Assembly: GCF_000524195.1 (NCBI RefSeq)
Contig: NW_020170387.1
Location: 1,763,627-1,827,626, forward strand
DNA: 64,000 nt
Direction of reading: 5' to 3'
DNA from: Echinococcus granulosus
Taxonomy: Eukaryota; Platyhelminthes; Cestoda; Cyclophyllidea; Taeniidae
In this document: positions 24,035 through 34,700 of the stretch, piece after piece
Position numbering within the stretch: position 1 is the first letter of the stretch
How the letters are laid out: each line of letters starts with the position of its first letter
Program-made: the position numbers and the translations under genes
The notes under the pieces: generated by a model
The model's input: the letters and a program-made list of their open reading frames with translations, nothing else
Databases searched by the model: none
What the model was told of the DNA's origin: nothing

Positions 24035-24480
24035 ACAATGTCTTGTATTGGCCACAAGAGGTGGTGCTAAAAAAGAACATCTACAAACCAGCGATGTCAG
24101 TTACTGAATTTCCTTACGTGTGAAAAGTCTTCCACCCTCATTAATGCCACCGATGCATATCATCAGTCTTCTCATAACCAAAGTTTTGTTCTATTAGTGA
24201 GCTGTATTGGGGAAGACAAATGCACTGGTCTCATATTGTTCGAGACTGGGTGATACTCTACACCCAGGGCATGTCGCAGGCCAATCGTTGCCACCAATAT
24301 CGTATCTTGTATCTTCCTTGAAGTCGAAATGAGCAAAGTTGGCATGGGTGAGCAAGTATTAATAAGGGGAAAGTGATCGAATTACTGCTAGCACAGTTGA
24401 AGGTCCATGCCACAGAGAGGAAGCACAACCTGCGGACACCAAAGCGCCTGCTTAACCAATGCGTTCTTGGACAAAATACT
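24035..24480 (-). pseudogene. Dispersed repeat, copy B, lacking the intron-like insert
   Basis: Blocks 24035-24290 and about 24322-24480 match copy A (16862-17672) in the same order and orientation. The 371-nt segment that separates the blocks in copy A is absent, and the junction falls where a minus-strand GT-AG intron would be removed. The simplest reading is that B descends from a spliced minus-strand transcript, or that A gained an insertion. On the minus strand B keeps a short frame starting MPTLLISTSRK and ending KLWL. No terminal poly(A) tract or target-site duplication is visible, so it is old. Confidence 0.5.
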
Positions 24481-26336
24481 ACTTTATCGCCTCTTTCTGC
24501 TGAATTACTTTTAATATGCTTCTCCTAAGTTTGTGTTCCCTATATTTTTTCTGTTTAAATTCTGGGTGTTGAGCCTATTTTTTATGTGTGGCGCTGCAAA
24601 TAAACGGGAACATTTCATTTTGGACTGGTTAGTATAGCGAAGATTTGTGATACTTTGACCGTTTGATTAATTCAGCATTCGATTGAGCTGGCATTTGAGC
24701 ATCCTAGATTACACTTTTGCCTACCGTCTTCTTCTTGGGTCTTTGTTGCACTTCCTTTCATGCCTTCCGTACGTTACTGATATTTTCTGCCCTATTACTC
24801 TGACATCTTACGATTTTTGCAAGACTCGGGGCTCTACATTGTTGGCAGCGGTAAGCGGAACTGATCTTTAGGGACGCCTACCTTGCTTTTGATGAATGGT
24901 AAACCTGAACTTGGCAGATATAGGACATCTACTGTTGTGTCTCCTCGCGGAAGGGTTAAACTAATGCCTACCTTCGGCAATCACCCCAGTTTCGTGTTCT
25001 GCAGGTATGTTTTCGACAAATGAAGCGACATTAACCGTAAACCACCCGGAAGCGTTCAGTACAGAGCTGTTTATGCACCTATTTAAATATGCCAATTAAG
25101 TGCATACGCGATGCTTTTTTCACCTCTCTACCTGCTGAATGGAATCCAGGTAAGCATAAATTTGGGCTGTACTGAAGTGAGAACGTAGTGATAGGGGGAA
25201 TAGTCGCAAATTTTTATCCCCGTGAAACTACTTTTTTAGCTTTGCTTTTTATTAAATGTTTGCTTAAGCCATTGTTCTTCTGACTACCAATGTGCATGCT
25301 AAATGACCTTATTTCAGAGCATCATTCCATTTTGACCAGTGGGTATTGGGGCAATTCCCCTCCCCGTGTACAGTTCCCCAACAGTGTGAAACTCCAGGCC
25401 CCATGAAATTGCTGAAATGCGTCAACGACGGGATCAAATATCTCCTTGGCGGTGCACAAATTCAAAGACTACCGCAACTGGTTTGTATGTTTTTATAAAG
25501 CGCCGACTTTGTTCTGATGGGCGACTTGGGAGGTTGTCTAAGAGGACGACGCCCGAACGTGGAGGGTCTGTCTAACGCCCTAATAGTTTGTTTGATTCTG
25601 CGTTTTATTAGGCGGGTTCTTAAATCTCTTCAGGTTTTACTTCTGCCCGGCAGTATGGCCCCCGGCTGTCGGTAAACCCCTAGGCTTTCTGTGTTGATAG
25701 TACATTTTCTGTAATGCAAGCGTACCTTCTTCGGACCAGGGTAAGATTCGGGCGCTGCAGTTCACCTCCCTCTGTGTTATCCGTCTCACCAACGAATAGA
25801 AAAAACAGTAATTCTCCTCACTCCTCGTCGTTTCGGGCCCCTAGCTAGTCCCAACCTGGTTTAGTGAATGGTACCCTCATCTCTGCTTACACTTCTGTAA
25901 TCCTTTAAGAAAAGCGCACGGTAAATGGTAACCAGAGGAGCCTATTTCAACCACCCTACCTGAAGACCACACAGAATTGCACAATTTACGGCGCCTAACC
26001 CGAAAACACCACGCTTTGGCCTGTTCCCGAAGAATGCTATAACGACCTCTCACGGGCTATAGATTTGCTAAGATGACCACACTCATAATCACCATTAGCT
26101 CAGCTGTTGGAAAATTTGCGCCCCAATTAAATTACAAGACGAACAGAAGAACACGCTCTTAGTGTCGATGCGAGTTTTTACCCCAGTAATTACCCTACAC
26201 TCGGAAAAGTAATATCAATGCTTGGAAAAGACGAAATGATTCCATTTGGTGTAGATTTACCTTAAAGCGACATGAGTTAAACGTTTAAACAGAGACGCAA
26301 GGGTGGGACGAGAAGTAAGTAGACGAGTGCGAATGC
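24481..26336. other. Intergenic DNA between XAB2 upstream region and MEMO1 3' end
   Basis: No recognisable gene. The part from about 25380 to 26080 is less AT-rich than its surroundings but has no long frame and no domain that I can name. An AATAAA near 24591 resembles the one following repeat copy A. Confidence 0.4.
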
Positions 26337-27806
26337 TTATTTGATAACCAGAGAGGCAGATGCATAACTGACCGAGGAGTCCCGCATGCAGCGGCACTTG
26401 CTCGACTGCGCATACTGTACAAACTTGAGAACTGCCCTGGCTCCGACTTCCTGATCAAGTGCTCGAACGGCCTGCAACAACACACTGATCGGGTGACGAC
26501 CGCAAATTGTGTTCCCGTAGTCAGCCAGGTACTTGTTGAAGCCCGATGCATCCAAATTCTCAATCAACTCCATACCCTGCATGAGATGACTACATAAAAC
26601 TAGCGAACTTAAGCAAGAGGAGCGTCGGCCACACTCCGCATTGCTAATGAACAAGCCAGCCTCCTGCTGAAGCGGAACCAATACTAACCTTATGGTCTAG
26701 ATCTCTGATTGACTCCCAGATTTCACCATAGCTCCGATTGTAATATGTGTAACTAAAGCGGCTACCTGCAATAGAAAAGAACAAATCAGGACTGAAATGA
26801 CAGTGAATGTAAAGGCCTGAAATGGAACAAAATCTAATTACATAGCGTAAAACTACAACTCTAGTGCACCGAACTTTGCGAAGGCACCTGGAATAGCTAC
26901 GATGGTTCCGAGTAAGCGGCATTTCTACTCATTGTGTCAATTAGCGTGAAAAAAATGCAGGGCAAAGAAACCTAGATAAAGAATCCTTAACGACCCTAGC
27001 ATGAGAGATTTACCCCAGTGACAGAAATCAGAGGATATAACGAAGACGTTGGAAGGATCAGAGAGGAACGGCGATAGGATCTCCCCAAACGTTTGTTCCA
27101 TTGAAAGAGACAGGCTGCCCACCATAATAGGTATAACTGTAAAGTTGTTAGCATGCCTAAGGCAGAAAACACCCTTGGGTTGCGCAGGAGACGCTGAATG
27201 AAGTTACCAAATAAAGTTAAACATGCCAAGCGCAGCGACTCCAACTTACGCCTCCATGATCTTTGCAATGTATGGGAACTGCATCTCGATAGAATGCTCA
27301 TCTTCGTCCTGCTTAAGAGCAAGATTCACAAACTTTCCAGTGCTGAGAAGATTTTTTCGCACTAAAGAGGGAAAATAACAAAACATGGGGCTTGCCATCA
27401 TCATCTATCCGCAGATTATAGAAAGGGGTTTCAAAATAATCCGCAATAGGTATCGCACAAGACTCTAGGTAGAGATTGTGTGATGGACCAAGAACGAATA
27501 TTCTCTTTCTGAGTTAGTGGGGGTTAACCGTATAAGAAGCCGTACGTCGATTCTGGATTAATTTGCTTAAAAGCGAAAGAAGCACATTCCCCGGAATAAA
27601 AGTAACCAGCATGCCTAGAAATGTGATTTATAAACACACATACGGCGTAATTATTGCCCTTGCCGGTCCATGGGTGTAAGTAGCTTTACTAAGCCAGTTC
27701 GAAAGCTGTTTGTCCAATTCATCACCTGTAATCATGATATAACAGGAAATGACGTACTGTTGCCGGAATACCAGCTATTCTTGTGGAGAGCCCTCCTTGT
27801 AGACAT
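26337..27806 (-). CDS. MEMO1: MEMO1 family protein (mediator of ErbB2-driven cell motility), complete
   Basis: MEMO1 is a conserved single-domain cytosolic protein, related in fold to class III extradiol dioxygenases, with roles in cell motility and redox or metal handling. Exons: 27806-27758, 27725-27644, 27614-27546, 27508-27396, 27361-27250, 27156-27014, 26765-26689, 26576-26337, giving 294 aa (human 297). The first four introns are 32, 29, 37 and 34 nt. The fourth (27362-27395) uses a GC-AG pair with donor GCAAGC. Conserved blocks in order: [87 protein letters not shown] and [11 protein letters not shown]. The putative metal-site residues (His of PHAGY, His of DEHSIE, Cys of FCHWG) are present. 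The 5' end faces the Van Gogh gene 903 bp away. Confidence 0.97.
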
Positions 27807-28709
27807 TTCAGAATTACCGGGAAATAAAGTAGGCAGTATAAGGTTAGCAGGCGCCAATTGCCTGCCTGGATAAGAAATAACTGTGACTTTCAGTCTTTAA
27901 CAATTCAGTCATCATTTTTTTAAGACACTGGACACACAAACACTGCAGAGAAAATGCAGAAATAAGAAGTGCAACTAGAAAGCTAGGAAAGCCCATTTAC
28001 TGATGTCAGCTAGGAATGAATTGCAGGCAAATCTAAACTTAGAATACACGAACTTCTCTGGACTTTAAATATAAGGCTCTAGCATGATCATTAAAGGCTT
28101 AAAAACCACCCCAGACCCACATTATGCAGCTTGTATGCCTCGTAAAACACGAAGCTGTCATTTTTAAGTCCTTTGAAAACCTTATTATAACTTTGGAGGT
28201 TCGTTTCATGTTTGATGCTCGAATACAAAACCGGCTGTTTTCTATTGATCAGTTAGTTATGCTACTTAAAAATACCAGTAAATGTTAAGGTATTTCATGA
28301 AGGGCAAATAGACATAAACGTAGCCTCATCCTACAATAAATCAGTGATAGCACTTTCTACAAGACATTGTTTTCTGTCGTTTGAGAGCAATTTTGGCTAG
28401 GTCATGTGGTTCTTTTGCTGAAAAAGATGAGCTACTTTATTGGGTGGAATTTCTTTTAATGACTCAATCTACCTATACTGTTCCACTGCTGACGATTTGA
28501 CCGGTTCGCCTTCTGGTTTCTTAATTATTGATGTCGTCAGCGGTCTGGACAGTTTGCCCATTTTGGGACAGTTGTTATTATTATTTATTGCGCATTACCT
28601 ATACGGCATAGTTTGCTGTTCCTCTAATTATATTTCAGAGCTCTTTATTTGTTCTGAGACGCATTAAGCTCTTACCGTTATTTTGACCACAAACACAGTT
28701 AGCTCACCA
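27807..28709. promoter_or_regulatory. Shared upstream region of MEMO1 and Van Gogh genes
   Basis: The two start codons face away from each other across 903 bp, so this stretch must contain both promoters and 5' untranslated sequences. It is AT-rich. CAG|TT at 28697-28699, 11 bases before the Van Gogh ATG and after a T-rich run, could be a 3' splice site for a 5' UTR intron or for spliced-leader addition. I cannot tell which. Confidence 0.45.
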
Positions 28710-31700
28710 ATGGATCAAGATAGTGTTGTCAGTGCTCGGAGTGACAAGAGTGGCATTAATCAACAGCAACAATCTGTTCTTCAGAACTTTTCTGTTCAAG
28801 GTCCTGACCCTAGGCAACAGATGAACTATACGGCACACGTACCAACTGCTTCTACATTTCCTAATGAAGTTCCACGTAATCACGCAGAAATGCAAGTTCA
28901 TGGAATGTCAATGGTTCAGTCTCCAATATTTCCACAACCAGGATCTTCTGTCTCGCAACATCCTGGATATAATTCTAACTGGAATGCTCCTCAACCACCC
29001 AGTCAACCCTTTCTACCCTACACTTCACCCACTATTTTCCCCCCTCAACAATGCATAGGCATGATGGGCTGGTCTGGACCTCCCCCGATGGCTGGTTGTC
29101 AGCCTTCATCTGCATTTCCTATGCAACCGCTTGCCCCTTCTTCGAACCAATCCTATCCCCAAACCCAATCCAATCAGCCGCTTATTCCATTGGATGCTAG
29201 TGGTGTCGCTCCGAAGCTTCCACATGCTCATACTCCGATCTCCAGTAACAGGGGTGGGAATCAACAAATGGACCAATATGGCCATGACGAAAACGCGTGG
29301 GCCGAGAATGCTACGGCTGTCACCGGAGCTACCAGTGAGACCGGTCTAAGTGCTGATAATATGTCTCGATTCGGCGCACGCTATGGCCTTTTTGCATCTT
29401 TGAGTATCAACAATAGTTCCAGTTCGTGCGTGGGTGGAGCAGCTGCGGCTCTGATTCGAACCGAAATCGACGATTTTCCTAACCACACTTGCACACGTCT
29501 CTTTGGGTTTCTGATTTATTTCGGTCTTGGATTTTGTTCCATTTGCTCCCCTGTTCTCATGGTAATATTCCCCTACCTTCCCTACATTGGATGGACTACG
29601 GATAAGTGTGATCATACGTGCGAAGGTCATCTTATCGGAATGGCTGTAAAGCTGGCATTGCTAGGCTTGGGAACCTGGATCGTGACAGCACCTCACTGCC
29701 CATTATTAAACGGTGCCCGGAAAGCCTATCCACGAGTTCGACTGTGGCGAAGCCTCTTTCTCTGCCTCATATTCGTCATTTTGTTTGCATTTTGGCTCTT
29801 CTACAGTGTTCGCATTCTCCAGCCACGGAGACGAGACTACGGATCGATCGTCCTTTTTTCTACCAGTCTCTCTGACGCGTTGCTTTTTCTAAATTTCTCT
29901 GGCATAGCCCTCCTTGAATTTCAGCGCTTACGATCTCAATATGCGGTTCATGTAGTCAGGTCTCCTGATGGGGCTTCTAAAACCTACAGACTGGGCGAAA
30001 TGTCGCTTCAAAAGGCAGCTTTGGAAATCCTGCAGATGTATATGGTCGATTTTACTGTAAGTTGTTTCCCCCCACACTTTCTTCATTTTTCTGTGTAGCG
30101 TGATAATACAATAAGTAAAACGCGTTTCAAGTTCTCATTTTCTACCGTGAGATTTTCTTAGTAATTTTCACTGTATGCGTCTGGCCATAATGTGTACCAT
30201 TTTGGCGTAAACATTAACGAAATATGGGAAATAGGTATTTTTAATAACACGGCTCACTAGGATGCATCTTCCCTCTCATTTATCATTTGATTTCTTGATG
30301 CTGCGAGAGCGGAAACTCAGTCGACATCAACCCCTTCTTCATTCTTGTCAATGCACAATATTTGGAAGCAATCAATGATAATCTAATTCTGTGGTTTACT
30401 TATTAATCCGTACTCCCCATTTGTAAGTCTCAAGGAATGGTAATTTTTAGCCTTGAGGACTAGGTATCTGTCTACATGTCGTACTGATTTTGATTAAGAA
30501 TGGTAATTTGTAGATATTGGCCACAGCTTTCTCATCCCCCCTCTTCTGCTAGGTCTACACCCAACCACTATCCTCGTCGAGTAGTCGTCGCAACAAGCGC
30601 GGCGGTGCAACGAACCACGGTGGTGACGTCGGACACAACGCTAGCAGTGCGGGAGCCACTGGCGGTGAGGTCGGCGGGTCTAAGTACAAATTCTATGACG
30701 TCGACGGCCGAGAAAAGAATGGAGCTCAAACACCCGGCGGCAACCAAACGGTAGGCCTAGTCATATTACCCCTTTGTGGATGCACTGACCCATTTTCTAT
30801 GAAGACAAACAATCATGAGAACCCATTAAATGTTAACTTGACGACGTTGGCTACTAGTGCTGATTTTTTTATGTGGACTCACTTGAGATGTACTTCCTTC
30901 ATCTTTCGGTATGTTTTCTGGTTCTTATTATTTTGGTGACGAACCCAAAATTAGAGAGGTGTCATTGTTCTGAATAGGTGGTCGCAATGCTTTTCTTAAA
31001 TCTAAGCTATACTAAAGTATAAAATGGATTTGAGTTAAAATTTGGCCTTATGAACTTCGCTATAGGTCTTTACCTTCTCCGATAACTATGGGCATAATTG
31101 TGATAACTATGCTTTTGACATCACGTTCCTTAAATAGCTTGGTGCATATTCTCTAAGCCTATCGTCTCTTTTAGAGGCTCAAGTAGGATCGCTTTCCCAG
31201 TTCCTAATTAATATACTTTTCGCGCGTACAGCAGATGGCAAGATTACCTAGTATCAATAGACTTTTTTGTTTATGGGTACTTTGTTAGGAAGTCCTATTA
31301 CAAAGGGGAAAGATACCAAAAAAGGTCAGAATTTTATTCCTGCTAGGATGGCGATGAGATCATAGAATGAAAAATCGTACCTTAATTTACTAGCAACTGA
31401 GTTGAAGTGGTAGAGGCTGAAAATTACTGAGTGCGAACTCTTTCTTCAACTTTTTATCCTTAAAGCAATAGCAACTACTGAGATAGACAATATGTAGCCG
31501 AACAGCTCCTGCGAATACGATTTAATCCTGTTATAATGTATGCCACTAAGGGAACCTAAACTGCTGGAGGTCACCCTACTTTGCTCCGGCTTAACTGGTG
31601 ACAATGACTTTCACATCATAGCGAACACTTATACTACCAAGGGCCATTAAAGGTGGGGAAATAAAGTAGGATAGGGCGCGTCCTGAAGCTGCTATACACA

Positions 31701-34700
31701 GTGATTTCGCAATATTAATGCTTTGGAAATTTGCTTCTTTTTTAGAGTGGTGGTGGCGGAAATGGTCCTTCGGCATCAGCGCGGGTCTACGACGAGATGG
31801 AGGCGGAGAAACGTGTGCGTAAGCGGCGAATGCGACTCCTCCTAGCCGTGGAGGACGCTTTTGCTCATGCTGCTCGCATGGCCAGGGAGACGACTGCCGC
31901 TGACGGACCTGGAGCGCTCAACCGCAACTCCGTCGTCAGCACTGGTGGTGGAGCCGGTGGTTTCACAGCCTTCCAAAACGGTTTGTTGTTCCTCCTGCCT
32001 TATCTCCTTGTCCTATCACCGAACCCATTAAAATATGTGTATGAAGTGGTGCTTTGATGGACTTTAGATAAACTTTATCAGCTTACCCAAGTGGATCTCA
32101 TTTGCTAATTTTCGTACACTCCTATGCTTGTCCTTGTCAATCATTCATCGCTTGATTTAGTCGGAGTAGATGAATTCATCCTTAGGTTTTTTCTTCAATA
32201 ACATTTCTCTCAAGTGCATTGTATTTTCAATTAACCGAACTGAAGATAAAATAAGTGAACTCTAATGCGAATACGAAGTTATCAGGCCCATTTTTCATTG
32301 TTACTACTTTTGGTTAAGGTCTATGCATCCCAAGTCTCTTAAATATTTCATTTATTTCAAGCTAGATAGTCTATACGATGATCAGATAGCACAGCTCACG
32401 ATCAGGGACTTTGATGTGTGTTATTCCAATTAATGAAAACTCAAATAACCTCCTTGCATCTTCCTAGATTTTTCGCAAGTTTTCTGTGTAATTTGTGCTC
32501 AAGAAATTAAAAATAGGTAACTTTGTGGTATAACTCTTAAAGTGTTTTTCTTCAAAACCGAATTTGTATGTAACAGGATTTTTTAGTTGACTAACATAGG
32601 GCTGCTGATTACGGTGATACAGACTAAACAATGCATTCATTCGCCATTTCGATGCAGCTAGCACAAATGGTTTGATGCTTAGGCAAAGTCGCACGTTGTT
32701 TATACCAATGCCCCATTTATCCCCTTTAAAACGATGAGCCAACTGGGTAGCAATTCCCTTGCGTAAGTTAATGTGGCGGTTCTGAAAGTGGCTCAAATCC
32801 GTTCATTTCACGTACACAGCCTTTTTCGACAGTCCATTGCGCCTCTGCCCAGGCGAAACCACAAAATATGTAAAGGTGCGCAGCCTCTCTACTCATATAT
32901 CTAGTAAAGTTACAAATATTTGATGCATAGCTTTGTAATCAGCAAAATTATGGATATTAACCATCACAGCTATTCGAAATATCACCCCTTCTTGATTGTC
33001 AAACCTATTCTCCAGTCATTTATAGGTTTTTATTATCGATGAACCTGTTGAACTCTTCCCCCATCTTTCATTTCTCTCGTAGACGAGTTTAATGGAGGGG
33101 CCTTTCGGTACAATATGGCTGGTGGTCGACATGGCTTCTTTGTCACAAAAGCAATGACAGTTTAGACTAGTATTTTCTGGCTAGAATAGTTTTGCTCGGA
33201 GCTGAATAGGCCGCCTTTACGATTTTTTGTAAGCCGAAACAGCTATTCATGATTTATTTTGTTTTCTTGCAGATATCTATGGGGAATAAATTGTATATTT
33301 TTCCATTTCTCGTCGTCTTTCGCTGGGTATTTCCTGGGTGGCAAGAACTCACCACTGTGCATTTAGTACACAGTTCATCTGTAAGCTGATGAGTCGTGAA
33401 TAATTCGGCTAATGTCTACTACTTGAGCTTATTTCCCATCCAATGGTACGCTGTTATTTTTGCCCTAGTGGTTTTTCAAAATATAGCGTGGAGTTTTGAT
33501 AATAGTTGGTTGATTGGGGCTTCGGTAGTGTTCCATTTTGTTGTTACGCTGAGCAATTGAGATGTCAATTATCAGCTGTCCACCCTCAATCTAGGGCCGG
33601 ATTATTTACGTTTTGCTGAGAAGAACCGGCTTTAGCGGAATTCCCAATTCTTAAGAAACTTGACAGTTGACCTTTCTAAAAGAAAATTTTTATTTCGTTG
33701 ATATGCAATGCATGTAAAGAATTTCGACTTGGGTCTTATCTTTACCATAGTACAAGAATCGGGGTCAGTGTCCTCTCTGTGATGGTAACGCACGAATCTT
33801 CAATGAATGTGATCTAATTCAAGCGACCACCTTTATTGCCGGTGTGTAGCTTGGCTATTTTAGCGACAAAGTTCTTCCTTTAGGCGGAAATGTCAAACCT
33901 TTGTCTTCGTGTTGTTTCGTCATGTGTGTTATATGGCTTACTGGTGCATTTGTTAATGGCCTGCCTCAAAAACATGAGGGATTGCTGTGTTTCGAGATTA
34001 TTTTCTGTAGTTGTCAGTGTTTTTACTTCACAGTTGATCAGTCTTTATTCATTCTTTAGGAATGGTTATAAGTAAGCATAATTGAGATGCAGTTCGCATG
34101 AATTCACACACTCCGCTTTTCAAGAATCGATGAAAAGTTATTCACATCAATGGGTTATAATATTTTACTTATGTTTAGTCGGTTCCTAGTACTAGCATTA
34201 GTTTGGATTTTAACTAACCAATCCCTAACCAGTCCCTTTGAAATCGAAGGCAACTGATAAACTGGCAAGAAATTGAAAGCTGAGTGAGCTTTGGTGAAGA
34301 CATCTTAATTGCATAGCCAGTATTTATTTGAACCATTCGTTTTATGTGCATGTGTGTGGACTTGACCAATCATAAACGGCAAAATACGTTTCGTTGATAA
34401 ACAATAGCGTTTCATGTCAATAAATGTGGTTATTCTGGTAGTCTGCCATCTGGACTGTCAAAAAACCAAAGCTCGTGAATTTTAGGCGACTAATTAAGAA
34501 ACGAAAACCATCTGATCCACAAACAGTCAGGACTATCCTTGAGAGAGATCATCAACCTCGTAACGCGCGATGTATTCCGACCTGTTGTGCAATACATGCT
34601 GAACTGAAGGCATTTCCATTGGCGATTTTTGAAGAACATTAGAGAAGTGCCACTATATGTGTTCGGCTCTACGTGTGAATATCAACGCTTCCCGGGGGGG

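Noticed and set aside
28683..28709. Extension of Van Gogh upstream of the ATG at 28710
   Set aside because: The in-frame codons upstream contain no ATG, and a splice-acceptor-like CAG lies at 28697-28699, so they are probably untranslated or intronic.
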